Shown one piece after another: positions 1 to 11,698 of a stretch of DNA of 64,000 nucleotides (position 1 is the first letter of the stretch; each line of letters starts with the position of its first letter). Source of the stretch: Paracentrotus lividus (Eukaryota > Echinodermata > Echinoidea > Camarodonta > Echinidae); NCBI GenBank assembly GCA_940671915.1, contig CALNVZ010003435.1:17301139-17365138 (forward strand), given 5' to 3'. The notes under the pieces are model-generated. The model had not been told where the DNA came from. It worked only from the letters and a program-made list of their open reading frames with translations, and made no database searches. The translations under genes were made by a program, and so were the position numbers.

Positions 1-179
1 TTTAATTTTTTTTTAACGATGCATTTTAATATTGTATAACTTATGTAGGAATTCTTCCTTTTTTAAATGATGCAAGAGTTCTTGAAAAATATGGACTCAG
101 ATCTTTAAACTGCTTGTTGCCTGCTAGGATTTTTTATGGGGGGGTCGGAAATTGAAAAGTGAGATTTCAGAAGGAGTAA

Positions 180-1260
180 AACTTTTCGAGCGCGAGCGAA
201 AATTTGCCTTATACAATATATTTTACCTTATATTTTTTTTTAATTCTTTACGAGGTGATGATCACCTCTTTTAGCTAAATAAGTTGTGAGCACGAAGCGT
301 GAACGGTAATTATTTTACATTTTCATTACTTTTCCACTTGTGGAGTCAGGAATCATTCCATGGGCCTTTTATGATAACTCTAGGAGCGCAAAGATCGAGC
401 CAAAATTTGACTCGCTAATGACCTGAAGGTAGTGTATTTTTTGACACATTTTGGCTCTTATACCTTACGGATCCGTAATAAGGACTTTTATATAAACTTA
501 CAGGGTGCGCCCGACCTTCCGCCACCCCCCCCCTGGATCCGCGCCTGGTGTTTTGAAAATTGAAAAGTGGAGTTTTTGCCAGATTTAAACTTGCGAGCGC
601 AGATCGCGAGCCAGAAAATTTTTGGTCATAATGAATTAAGGTAGTTTATTTTTCTAACATATTTAACCTCTTATGCTCACAGAGACTCGTAATTAATGAT
701 TTGTATAAGGTTTAGACATTCGAAAGTAAACATTTTGCAAGGATTGAACTTGCGAGTGCGAAGCGCGAGCCGGAATTCTGTTGTTTAATGGCCTGAATAT
801 GTACAGTTTGTCTCTTATATCTTTCTGTTTTCTTTTAATTCTTTCACAGTTGATGATCACCTCCCTTTGTGGAAAAAAAAGTGAACCTTGCCAGTGCAAA
901 GAGCCCTTTCCTTGTATTTCAGGCATATTGTGCCTCATATCTATTTTATAAAGTCTTCACAGACGGATGACAAAATTCCTAAAGATACGAACGCGAAGAG
1001 CGAGTGGAAAAAAAACACAAAATCACATGAATGCGTGCATTTGAAGCACATTTTCTTTTTGATCTATAATTCGGCTTTTCGAACGGAGTGAACATGGCGA
1101 GCGCGAAGCGCGAGCCGAAAATTTTGGTAATGATGACATTGAGGCCTGAACTTTACTTTTCTTTTTTTAATTTTTTTAGATTTCTACAAAACAAGATGAC
1201 CATCACCTACCTTGAAAACTGAAATGTGAGCATGAAGTCGAGAGGAAAAACTTTATAAAA
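180..1260 (+). repeat. Array of GCGAGCGCGAAGCGCGAGC motifs (copy A1)
   Basis: A near-palindromic core recurs, in various states of decay, near 187, 290, 384, 593, 752, 988, 1096 and 1229, spaced about 95-210 bases. The best copy is at about 1096. It is usually followed by GAAAATTTTGGT and then by AT-rich sequence containing TGATGATCACCTCCC or similar. The same array is at about 7790-8880 in copy A2 and in opposite orientation at 23650-25095. It looks like the degenerate internal repeat of a non-autonomous DNA transposon. No coding capacity is seen. Confidence 0.75.
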
Positions 1261-1699
1261 TGCCTCGTTATTTCAATTCTTTATTGTAATAGTTCCTGAA
1301 AACCACAGGGCGAAGGATGGGGGAGGGGGGTGCTGCAGCTCCTCCAATTTTTCCAATAGATATTTAAAAAAAAAGCTATATATTTTTCCTCGTTTTCAGC
1401 CTATCAAACTTATCAACCCCCCCTCAAGCCCTTTCAAAAACGCTCGCGGTCTCTGAAAATAATGATTTATGCGGAGAGCCAGCGAAAAATTACACAGACC
1501 TATCTAAAAAGGGCGATTTTTGAGCACTTTTTTTTTTTATTATTAATAATTAGCTCATGAACATTTTGAAAATAAGGTAGGTAGGTCATATTTAAAAATC
1601 CGTTTCACACCCTGTTTTCCTCCTCTTTTCTTTTTCTCTCTCTCTTTTTTTTTTTTCAATGCGGACCCTACTCGCCAGCCGGGGGGGGGGGGTCGTTCG

Positions 1700-1736
1700 A
1701 TCCCCCGAACCCCCCCCCCTAGTTACAGGCCTGGAA
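1700..1736 (-). mobile_element. Right terminus of a CAGGCCTGTAACTAGG-type element (copy A1)
   Basis: C-rich sequence ending in CCTAGTTACAGGCCTG matches, in reverse complement, the CAGGCCCGTAACTAGG terminus seen at 1807, 9432 and 23461. It probably closes the element that contains the GCGAAGCGCGAGC array to its left. The left terminus is not visible in the window. The equivalent in copy A2 is about 9325-9360. Confidence 0.5.
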
Positions 1737-1806
1737 AAGGAATGTGTTGTCTTCCTCAAATTCACTTTGCACTCATTTTATTTTTTTACTACCTTTGCAT
1801 GTATCC

Positions 1807-2157
1807 AGGCCCGTAACTAGGGGGGGGGGGTTTGAACGAACCCCCCCCCCCTGGCAGCAGGGTCTGCTGACAAAAATAATAATAATAATTTTTGCTTATC
1901 ATTTTTTTTTTGTTTTTTTTGTTTTTTTTTTTTTGGGATGGGTGGCCAATCGAACGACCTCAGCCTAGCCCCTATAGCTAATAATTTTTTTGAACACCTA
2001 CCTACCCCCCCCCCCGCTTTTCACGCGGGTAGCGTGACGTGAAAATTTTTTGATGTACCTTTTACTTCGTTCGGTTTGATGTGAAAAAAATTGATGTACC
2101 TTTTTGTCCACCTTTGCAGATTTCGAACGCCTCCCGTAAAAATCCTAGTTATGCCTG
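1807..2157. mobile_element. Short hAT-like inverted-repeat element (copy A1)
   Basis: Begins CAGGCCCGTAACTAGG followed by a G run, and ends with a C/T-rich segment closing AATCCTAGTTATGCCTG. This is an inverted repeat of about 15 bases with small differences. The interior is T-rich with no coding sequence. The cleaner copy at 9432-9779 shows the flanking direct repeat. Confidence 0.65.
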
Positions 2158-2299
2158 TGTATCACATAATATAACATCATAGAATGTCACAATTATAACC
2201 TTTTAAACAACTTTTGGGATGTATTTTGGAAAATGCTAAGTACTGTATGTTTATATACATAAAACAATCAAAATAATATTTCTTCTTGTAGATCATTTA

Positions 2300-2930
2300 A
2301 TGTTTTCAAAAATTTTACTGCAGCAACCGGTTGATTTGGGGTTTAAAAAGTCAAAGACATTTTATTTTATAGAAGACACCATACCTTTCCCATACGTCCA
2401 TGTACGAAGCTTTAGAGATATTGACAGATTGCCTGGTTTTAGCGAAAAAAGATCACGACTTAAGATGATATAACTTTTTGTTAAAATAATAAACTAACCT
2501 GCATTTCTCCACAAGATGTCGTCACATATTGGAACAATTTTCTAAATAGATTACACTTGAATTTTTTTTACGCAGTTTTGACAAATGCAAGTATAAATTT
2601 TTGATTACTTTCATTTTTTTGAAAAAATATTTAATAAATGAACTTCTTTGGGCTGAATATTCATTTTTACCTCCTCTAAATTCCATCAAAATTGTTTCAG
2701 CTTGTAGGCAATTTATTTCTCTTTATATTGATCTGAAATCGGGGCGATGTGATGTTCCTCCAAATGATATCCCCCAAATATTATTTGTCATAAAAGGGCA
2801 ACAATTTGGACACCCCCTTAAATTAAGAGGTGATTTGCAACAAATTTCGAGAGCACACCTCTGAAATATTGTGTCCAAGGATATTTTTTTCGAAAAACAT
2901 GGTGTGCTTAGTTTGACAGTAACAACATTT
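2300..2930 (+). repeat. Dispersed repeat shared with cathepsin A intron 3 (copy A1)
   Basis: The stretch from AACCGGTTGATTTGGGGTTT through CTAAATTCCATCAAA and GGACACCCCCTTAAATT to CACACCTCTGAAATATTGTG matches the reverse complement of about 28870-29245, inside cathepsin A intron 3, over several hundred bases with moderate divergence. It is therefore an interspersed repeat, not gene-specific intron sequence. An 87-residue open frame here (2601-2864) is not recognised and is disrupted in the other copies. The counterpart in copy A2 is about 9930-10560. Confidence 0.7.
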
Positions 2931-3879
2931 GAACCTTCAATTTACGGGTTGGATCCTCACCCTTAGTAGATCAATTTTCTTATTGAAACACCTGATACAA
3001 ACATAGCAATACCTTTCTGTTAGGGAGTACATGTAAGCTGACACTTTTCAAGCAGTCTCTAGGTGCAAAGGTTAAATATCCAGATCATGCCCTTCATACA
3101 AGGAATGGTCAACAGGGATCCCAATGCACCAAACTAAGTACGCATTATAGTGCAAATTATTTATCTTTGAATTTCATGATATAACTGACCCACTTCAAGA
3201 GCTAATCCTGAAATAAACAGAATAGTGGGTGGGGATGCAAATGCACCTTTAATACAATATTATAATGCACTTGTGTCTCTAAGGTAACGCTGCATTAGCT
3301 TGACAAATACCGCGCGTGCGACGTGGATTGGGGAAAAAAAATCCAACCAGTCGAAGTGTGAAGTTGAGGCTACATCAGCCCAAGCAAGCAGCTTTACAAT
3401 CTGACCTCGAGATTGCAAGAATATGCCCCAATATAATTTGCATGATGGGATGGTGAAGTGCAACACATCTTAGTTCATCTTGCCATTTTGAGACACGTTG
3501 TTGTATTTGTTTTTATATTTTACGACGCTTTCATTCATTATATTTACGCAAAACTAGCTCAAAATTGGAAATAAGCACAATAAGATGGTTTGGGGCGAGA
3601 TTTAAGTTAGTGTGGTTATTTGAAATAATTTTAGAGAAAAAGCCTGGGAGCCGTACCATTGAAAGTGTCATAAGTCCTAAGTTCGTGGACAACCATAGGA
3701 CACAAGTTAATACATGGATCTAATTTAACACGCGTTTCAATGGGTTTAATAGGTCCAAGAACTTAGACTTATGTACGGTTTCGTGGTACGGGCCCCTGAT
3801 TTCCTCTGATTGGGCTTATTGATGGGAAAAAATAGCAAGATTTTGTCTGCTTTAGCAGTGAAACACTGCCTCAAATTAC

Positions 3880-4067
3880 CTTTAAAGTTCTGGACCACGC
3901 CTTTCACATAGTTGGCCCACTTGGGAAGGCCGGTTCCAATGGTTTCTCAGCAGTTGGAAGAGGAACTCGCTAAACTTAGATCATCTGTCCTTCTGCAGTA
4001 GTCAGAACTCGGCATAACCCAGTTGGTTGTCTTCCTTTCCAACGAGTATCGAAACCTGTGGCAATGC
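3880..4067 (-). pseudogene. Frame-broken second copy of galactokinase exon 2
   Basis: This is the same exon as 11509-11698 (acceptor AG at 4068-4069, donor GT at 3878-3879), but 188 bases instead of 190, with several compensating and non-compensating single-base changes. Extra bases near 4018-4036 and missing bases near 3931, 3960, 3979 and 3988 move the reading frame in and out. Fragments of the protein, such as GVCRVLTTAEG-like and PKWANYVKG-like segments, can still be read in different frames. It sits in copy A1 of the 7.6-kb duplication. Since indels of this type occur all over that copy, sequencing error in a redundant contig is more likely than true pseudogenisation. Confidence 0.85.
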
Positions 4068-5580
4068 CTGTTGTTAAATTGAACAGAGTCAAGAATGGGT
4101 TCAAACTAAAAGCAATATTGAAAAGTTTGATCTTTTCTCTAGATTTTGTAGTAAAACACAATTTCTTTTAATTTTTTTTTCTTCATTTTTGCATACTATC
4201 CATTGTAACATGATGAAATATACTTTTATTCAGGTTTTAATTGGGCAATTTTTTCTTCAGGGGGGGGGGGGTGTATTTACTTGGAACTGTTGAGATCACT
4301 GAAAATGTTTTGTGGTAAACCGTTTCCATGGCATGAAACAAAAATAACACTCACAAAAATGTTGAAATTGCTCCGATTAAATTTGTTTAACACTTCTATC
4401 TCTTTACCCTGGTAAAGTGGTCATTTCACTTGACCTTTAAATGTGAAGGCAGGAATAAATTTCCTTCCTCTGCAGTTCGAACCATATCATATATTGGATT
4501 CTAATTTCAAAAGGGTGGTTTTACTATACAACGATTTTCGGTTTGGGTGATGTTTGTCTTGTGGCAGCTATGGATGGCCGGGGGCTTCCAGTATGCGTAC
4601 AAAGGAAAATGTACATACATGTACGTCACCTAGCTCATGGTGGATTAGCTGATAGCCCCCCCCCACCAGCAATCAGACCACCATAAAGTTGGTCTGAATT
4701 TGAATTGGTCTATAGTAACCGGCATTTTATTTAACACCTCGCTAAAAAGAATAGTATTCAAGATAAACATGTAAACCTATAGGCCTATATAATTGTGAAG
4801 AATATATAAAAACCTTGATATTTGATTAAAAACAAAGAAAGATGAAATAAATGACTAAAATATGAACTTCCTACATGTACTATACTCTCGAGTTCGAGAG
4901 CAACGGGATAGCCAGAGATATTCAGAAGTGTAATAATCTAACCCTTATCACAAATGTCACACAGCTCAATGGCACTAAAATGGCGGGCTCGCACATACAT
5001 GACACAAGGGGAAGCCAGTGCAAGGCCAGTGATAAATATCATGAATAGGATTTACAACACCATCATATTTTCCTGAACCTTTACACATTCAGGCATCACT
5101 AGTGACATGTGTGTTATGTGTATTTATCAGATATTTACCCCTAGATAGGCCCCCCCCCCAGGGTTTAATACCAAGCTGAGTTCTTACACTAAAAAATTTG
5201 AGATAAAACTGTAAGATACATGTATTGTCCTCACATTGCTCTATTATCATTACATATGCCTACACAAGATTATATTTACGTTCAATAATGATTTCAGAAG
5301 AATATTGAAAACATATCGAAAAGTCCGTCAATAAAAGACTTGGAGTAGACCCCTATATCGCCACAAGTCACCACACAACATACACAACCAGATCCGGTGC
5401 AATATCGCATTGCACATGATTATACCCGTAGACTTTCCACATGGCCGTTGGTTAATCACGCACAGGTGCTTGGACGGGCCAAGGAACAGAAATAGTTGCT
5501 TATATTTGCTCTTTCTCAGCAAATTCGCAATTTTCTGTATTAAATCCTTTGGTGTGTAGTATTTATTTCCTATGCTTGAG
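4068..5580. other. Intron-like sequence, no feature recognised (copy A1)
   Basis: AT-rich sequence with a few homopolymer runs (G run at about 4261, C runs at about 4657 and 5151). I see no exon, RNA gene or well-bounded mobile element. It lies in galactokinase intron 1 if the locus is read from 20134 leftwards. The counterpart in copy A2 is 11699-13230. Confidence 0.6.
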
Positions 5581-5589
5581 AAACAAGAG

Positions 5590-7607
5590 GGCAATCCAAG
5601 CTATTTTGCTAGTAACTGCGTGGACATCACAAGTATATTTGCCCTATATCTTAAATTTAGTAATCATAGTTAATTCTTGGGTAGTTTCTGGTAGATAGTA
5701 GGTATCTTCATACAAAACAACAAAAATACATCAGAATTGCTCGTTACATAATTAATTTATGCTAATTAATTCACCAGTAACGCGTGGCACAAAAATCATA
5801 TTTTTTTTCTGTTTAACTTTGTTTCTGAAATATTGTGAAATAATTGCAATCCTGGAAAATCATTGCAACACTTGTTATACATCTATTACTGAAGATTTAA
5901 TCAAAAGTTTCATAAACATTCATCAATTAGTTTTCTCTCAAGTCAATTTAAAAAGATAGGTATAAGTAACGCGTGGGACAAGTAACGCGTGGGACACTTT
6001 TGTCATTATGCATAATGTACTGAAAATGACACCTTTACATGAAAAGGGTGAATTGGTATTATTTTAAAGCAATAAACAGATAAAAATTACATAATTTTTA
6101 TTGATCCCTAAAAATCAATTATTGATTAATTATTACATGAATAAATTATACTTTAAGATATTATTTTATGAAGATTTATAAAATTGTCTCATAAAAAGGA
6201 TGAAAATAGGCTCTTCAGATTCATTTAATTGGTACCAGGCAACTGCCCCTGGACAATTACCCCTAGGACAACTACCCCCAGAATAAGGGTATGGTTAGGT
6301 GTAAGGTTATGGGGTTATATTTTATAAGAGGGGGAGGAGGCAGTTGTCTAAGGGTAATTGTCTAGGGGTGAGATGTTCTAGAACCATTTACATGTAGGCC
6401 ATAGTACATGCCTATCATCATCAATGCAAGCTGTTTTCATTGTTACTGTAGTGAAAGTCAATTGGGTATACCCTGTGCATCTTGATATTTACATCAATAA
6501 TATTTAATAATTTCAAACGTAAACTGAATTTGGACAAAAATCCTCAGTAATCATATGTTTACATACATCAAGTATACTTACATTCATTCTGTTTGTGACT
6601 ACATGACAAAAGAAAGTATATGTATAGTACCTTGTGAACAAAACTTGGTAAAAACAGAAAGATATGCATGTGATAGGTCGCACAGTATAAAATGAAACTT
6701 AAAGATATTTTCCACAATACATGTTACAGCATCGACAGCATATTGTCCTCTCTCTGAATGACAAACTTTGAATAAGAATGAACAATGGAAGTTATGGAAT
6801 AACTCAAATGCACAAAGCTTAGTCTAAAACTACATACTATTCCGTTAAAGACTATATAATAGGGCCCAGGGCTACCTGTACATAGCATGCAACATTAATG
6901 TATGCCTTTAATGCACCCGATGACAAAAGGCTGCTGAGAGAACTTAAAATAATGTAAATAACCCCTTTAAATCAGTTTCTTTCTTCATCTGCTATGAAGG
7001 AAAATATATTGTGCAGCCTTTTATGCCAAGACAAATGTTATGTTTGATAGATATGTAGAAATAAAAAATAAAAAAAACTTTTTTGTGCACATTTTTCACC
7101 ACATGGCGAATAACCCAAGAGACATGTTTCCTTGGGGGAAAAGGTAATTTTTAATTAATTTCAGTTTAATTAAAGGTCTTGGTGATGGCAAATGGATGCA
7201 CTGATCTTTAGTTACTGACATTCAATGTTCAAAAATTATGCTTAAGGCTACATTAGAATTTCAAAGCTTCCTTTTTTTGGCAAAACTTAATGGTCTTATA
7301 CTTATAACGTTGTCCCATCACGTATACTAGAAAGATTTAGCGATTCAAATGCTAATTAAAATTTGTTAATTAGATTTGTAACTCCGTGGACATTTCAGTA
7401 ACGCATGAATCAGGTATCAGTCTAGGCCCTATGTAGAAAAATTCGGATTATAAGCATCGACTTTAAATCGCTAATATCAACTTAATAGTAATATTACTTA
7501 TCAAATCAAAGGGGAAAAAAATCTTTAATCTGATAACGAATAATGAGTCTGCACTCTCCATTCCTCTGAGGTGCAACTATTTCCTTTATTCTGTGAGCCC
7601 TACGTAT
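5590..7607. mobile_element. Left part of the GTAACGCGTGGGACA element (copy A1)
   Basis: Indel-laden copy of the element described at 13236-15989. The GTAACGCGTGGGACA motif appears at about 5611 (decayed), 5776 (one base changed), 5965 and 5981 (tandem), and two weak relatives are near 7378-7405. Bases 7163-7607 show sequence that is hidden by the gap in copy A2. No coding sequence is recognised. Confidence 0.55.
6234..6390. repeat. Small inverted repeat, CCCCTGGACAATTACCCC family (copy A1)
   Basis: The left arm reads CAACTGCCCCTGGACAATTACCCC; the right arm carries its complement (CAGTTGTCTAAGGGTAATTGTC). A short centre of AGGGTTATGGTTAGGTGTAAGG type separates them. Other copies are at 13900-14053, 37636-37745 and 53519-53640, so this is a dispersed foldback-type repeat. 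Confidence 0.65.
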
Positions 7608-7789
7608 TTTTTAATTTTTTTTTAACGATGCATTTTAATATTGTATAACTTATGTAGGAATTTCTTCCTTTTTTAATGATGCAAGAGTTCTTGAAAAATA
7701 TGGACTCAGATCTTTAAACTGCTTGTTGCCTGCTAGGATTTTTATGGGGGGTCGGAAATTGAAAAGTGGAGATTTCAGAAGGAGTAAAC

Positions 7790-8880
7790 TTTTCGAGCGC
7801 GAGCCGAAAATTTTGCCTTATAACAATATATTTTACCTTATAATTTTCTTTTTAATTCTTTTACGAGGTGATGATCACCTCCCTTTTAGCTAAATAAGTT
7901 GTGAGCACGAAGCGTGAACGGTAAATTATTTTACATTTTCATTACTTCACTTGTGGAGTCAGGAATCATTCCATGGGCCTTTTTATGATAACTCTAGGAG
8001 CGCAAAGATCGAGCCAAAAAATTTTGACTCGTAATGACCTGAAGGTAGTGTATTTTTTGACACATTTTGGCTCTTATACTTACGGATCCGTAATAAGGAC
8101 TTTTATATAAACTTACAGGGTGCGCCCGCACCTTCCGCCACCCCCCCCCCTGGAATCCGCGCCTGGTGTTTTGAAAATTGAAAAGTGGAGTTTTTGCCAG
8201 ATTTAAACTTGCGAGCGCAGATCGCGAGCCAGAAATTTTTGGTCATAATGACTTAAAGGTAGTTTATTTTCTAACATATTTAACCTCTTATGCTCACAGA
8301 CTCGTAATTATGATTTGTATAAGGTTTAGACATTCGAAAAGTAAACATTTTGCAAGGATTGAACTTGCGAGTGCGAAGCGCGAGCCGGAAATTCTGTTGT
8401 TTAATGGCCTGAATATGTACAGTTTGTCTCTTATATCTTTCTGTTTTCTTTTAATTCTTTCACAAGTTGATGATCACCTCCCTTTGTGGAAAAAAAAGTG
8501 AACCTTGCCAGTGCAAAGAGCCCTTTGCCTTGTATTTCAGGCATATTGTGCCTCATATCTATTTTTAATAGTCCTTCACAGACGGATGACAAAATTCCTA
8601 AAGATACGAACGCGAAGAGCGAGTGGAAAAAAAAAACACAAAATCACATGAATGCTGTGCATTTGAAGCACATTTCTTTTTGATCTATAATTCGGCTTTT
8701 CGAACGGGAGTGAACATGGCGAGCGCGAAGCGCGAGCCGAAAATTTTGGTAATGATGACATTGAGGCTGAACATTTACTTTTCTTTTTTTAATTTTTTTA
8801 GATTTCTACAAAACAAGATGACCATCACCTACCTTGAAAAACTGAAATGTGAGCATGAAGTCGAGAGGAAAAACTTTTAT
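7790..8880 (+). repeat. Array of GCGAGCGCGAAGCGCGAGC motifs (copy A2)
   Basis: Counterpart of 180-1260 with better-preserved motif copies, for example near 7795, 7900, 8000, 8212, 8365 and 8718. The core is followed by GAAAATTTTGGT-type sequence. Several short open frames here (8178-8501, 8623-8883) share repeated peptide words because of the repeat, not because of a gene. Confidence 0.75.
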
Positions 8881-9431
8881 TAAATGCCTCGTATTTCAAT
8901 TCTTTATTGTAATATTTCCTGAAAACCAGGGGCGAAGGATGGGGGAGGGGGGTGCTGCAGCTCCTCCAATTTTTCCAATAGATATTTAAAAAAAAAGCTT
9001 ATATATTTTTCCTCGTTTTCAGCCTATCAACTTATCAACCCACCCCCTCAAGCCCTTTCAAAAACGCTCCGCGGTCTCTGAAAATAATGATTTATGCGAG
9101 AGCCAGCGAAAATATTACACAGACCTATCTAAAAAGGGCGATTTTGAGCACTTTTTTTTTTTTATTATTAATAATTTAGCTCATGAACATTTTGAAAATA
9201 AGGTAGGTAGGTCTATTTAAAAATCCGTTTCACACCCTGTTTTCCTATCCTCTTTTCTTTTTCTCTCTCATCTTTTTTTTATTTCAATGCGGACCCTACT
9301 CGCCAGCCGGGGGGGGGGGTCGTTCGATCCCCCGAACCCCCCCCCCTAGTTACAGGCCTGGAAAAGGAATGTGTTGTCTTCTCAAATTCACTTTGCACTC
9401 CTTTTATTTTTTTACTACCTTTGCATGTATC

Positions 9432-9779
9432 CAGGCCCGTAACTAGGGGGGGGGTTTGAACGAACCCCCCCCCCCTGGCAGCAGGGTCTGCTTGACAAAA
9501 ATAATAATGAATAATTTTGCTTATCATTTTTTTTTGTTTTTTTTGTTTTTTTTTTTTTGGGAGGTGTGGCCAATCGAACGACCTCAGCCTACCCTATAGC
9601 TATAAATTTTTTTGAACACCTACCTACCCCCCCCCCGCTTTTCACGCGGGTAGCGTGACGTGAAAATTTTTTGATGTACCTTTTTACCGTTCGGTTTCGA
9701 TGTGAAAAAAATTGATGTACCTTTTTGTCCACCTTTGCAGATTTCGAACCCTCCCGTAAAAATCCTAGTTACGTGCCTG
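9432..9779. mobile_element. Short hAT-like inverted-repeat element (copy A2)
   Basis: Starts CAGGCCCGTAACTAGG and ends CCTAGTTACGTGCCTG, 348 bases. The six bases TGTATC occur immediately outside both ends (9426-9431 and 9780-9785), as expected for a target-site duplication. The G/C runs just inside both ends and the CAGG...CCTG termini resemble non-autonomous hAT elements. Family assignment is inference. Confidence 0.7.
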
Positions 9780-9929
9780 TGTATCACATAATATAACATC
9801 ATGAAATGTCACAATATAAACCTTTAAACAACTTTTGGGATGTATTTTGGAAAATGCTAAGTACCTGTATGTTTATATACATAAAAACAATCAAAATAAT
9901 ATTTCTTTACTTGTAGATCATTTAATGTT

Positions 9930-10560
9930 TTCAAATTTTACTGCAGCAACCGGTTGATTTGGGGTTTAAAAAGTCAAAGACATTTTATTTATAGAAGACA
10001 CCATACCTTTTCCCATACGTCCATGTACGAAGCTTTTAGAGATATTGACAGATTGCCGTTTTTAGCGAAATAAAGATCACGACTTTAAGATGATATAACT
10101 TTTTGTTAAAATAATAAACGAACCTGCATTTCTCACAAGATGTCGTGCACATATTGGAACAATTTTCTAAATAGTTACACTTGAATTTTTTTTACGCAGT
10201 TTTGACAAATGCGAAGTATAAATTTTGATTACTTTCCATTTTTTGAAAAATATTTAATAAAATGAACTTCTTTGGGCTGAATATTCATTTTTACCCCTCT
10301 AAATTCCATCAAAATTGGTTTCAGCTTGTAGGCAATTTATTTCTCTTTTATATGATCTGAAATTCGGGGCGATGTGATAGTTCCTCCAAATGATATCCCC
10401 CAAATATTATTTGTCATAAAAAGGGCAACAATTTGGACACCCCCTTAAATTAAGAGGTGATTTGCAACAAATTTCGAAGAGCACACCTCTGAAATATTGT
10501 GTCCAAGGATATTTTTTTTCGAAAAAACATGGTGTGCTTAGTTTGTACAGTAACAACATT
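9930..10560 (+). repeat. Dispersed repeat shared with cathepsin A intron 3 (copy A2)
   Basis: Counterpart of 2300-2930 and a better match to the inverted copy at 28870-29245. The words CCATCAAA, CCTCCAAATG, GGACACCCCCTT and CACACCTCTGAAATATT occur in the same order. No protein is recognised. Confidence 0.7.
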
Positions 10561-11508
10561 TGAACCTTCAATTTACGGGTTGGATCTCCCCTTAGTAGAT
10601 CAATTTCTTATTGAAACACCCTGATACAAACATAGCAAATACCTTTCTGTTAGGGAGTACATGTAAGCTGACACTTTTCAAGCAGTCTCTAGGTGCTAAA
10701 GGGTTAAATATCCAGATCATGCCCTTCATACAAGGAATGTCAACAGGGATCCCAATGCACCAAACTAAGGTACGCATTATAGTGCAAATTATTTATCTTT
10801 GAATTTCATGATATAACTGACCCACTTCAAGAGCTAATCCTGAAATAAACAGAATAGTGGGTGGGGGATGCAAATGCACCTTAATACAATATTTATGCAC
10901 TTGTGTCTCTAAGGTAACGCTGCATTAGCTTGACAAATACCGCGCTGCGACGTGGATTGGGGAAAAAAATCCAAACCAGTCGAAGTGTGAAGTTGAGGCT
11001 ACATCAGCCCAAGCATCAGCTTTACAATCTGACCTCGAGATTGCAAGAATAAGCCCAATATAATTTGCATGATGGGATGGTGAAGTGCAACACATCTTAG
11101 TTCATCTTGCCATTTTGAGACACGTTGTTGTAATTTGTTTTTATATTTTACGGCGCTTTCATTCATTATATTTACGCAAAACTAGCTCAAAATTGGAAAT
11201 AAGCACAATAAGATGGTTTGGGGCGAGATTTAAGTTAGTGTGTTATTTGAAATAATTTTAGAGAAAAAGCCTGGGAGCCGTACCATATGAAAGTGTCATA
11301 AGTCTAAGTTCGTGGACAACCCATAGGAACACAAGTTATACATGGATCTAATTAACACGCGTTTCAATGGGTTTAATAGGTCCAAGAACTTAGACTTATG
11401 ACGGTTTCGTGGTACGGGCCCCTGATTTCCTCTGATTGGGCTTATTGATGGGATAAAAAATAGCAAGATTTGTCTTGCTTTAGCCAGTGAAACACTGCCT
11501 CAAATTAC

Positions 11509-11698
11509 CTTTAAAGTTCTGGACCACGCCTTTCACATAGTTGGCCCACTTGGGAAGGCCAGGTTCCAATGGTTTCTCAGCAGTTGGAAGAGGGAACTCG
11601 CTAAACTTAGGATCATCTGTTCCTTCTGCAGTAGTCAGAACTCGGCATACCCCAGTTGTTGTCTTCTTTCCAACGAGTATCGAAACCTGTGGCAATGC
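11509..11698 (-). CDS. GALK1: Galactokinase, exon 2
   Basis: Galactokinase phosphorylates alpha-D-galactose with ATP to galactose-1-phosphate, the first committed step of the cytosolic Leloir pathway. This exon opens in phase 0 after an AG acceptor (11699-11700) with ALPQVSILVGKK, continues through GVCRVLTTAEG, FPLPTAEKPLEPG and KWANYVKGVVQNFK, and ends in phase 1 before a GT donor (11507-11508). Exon 1 ends in ...FPM at 19961, so the join gives FPM-ALPQ, matching the order in animal GALK1. The 190-base exon encodes 63 residues plus one base. The GGGLSSSA ATP-binding motif and the C-terminal half are not in the window, so the gene must continue left of base 1. Intron 1 as assembled is about 8.3 kb and contains the gap. 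Confidence 0.95.

Larger units (their letters stand above)
1..7607 (+). repeat. Large direct duplication 1, copy A1
   Basis: This segment matches 7608-14833 nearly base for base in the same orientation, with a period of about 7.61 kb. The opening bases (T-rich, then AACGATGCATTTTAATATTG) recur at about 7612, and the match continues to the AATTAAT at 7163, where copy A2 enters the N gap. The remaining bases, 7163-7607, have no visible partner because of that gap. Differences are mostly single-base insertions and deletions spread through coding and non-coding sequence alike. The segment holds a broken copy of galactokinase exon 2, several inverted-repeat elements and otherwise intron-like sequence. 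I read it as intron 1, exon 2 and intron 2 of the galactokinase gene, assembled twice. Confidence 0.95.

Noticed and set aside
2601..2864. 87-residue open frame
   Set aside because: It lies in a dispersed repeat, is interrupted in copy A2 and in the inverted copy, and has no recognisable motif.
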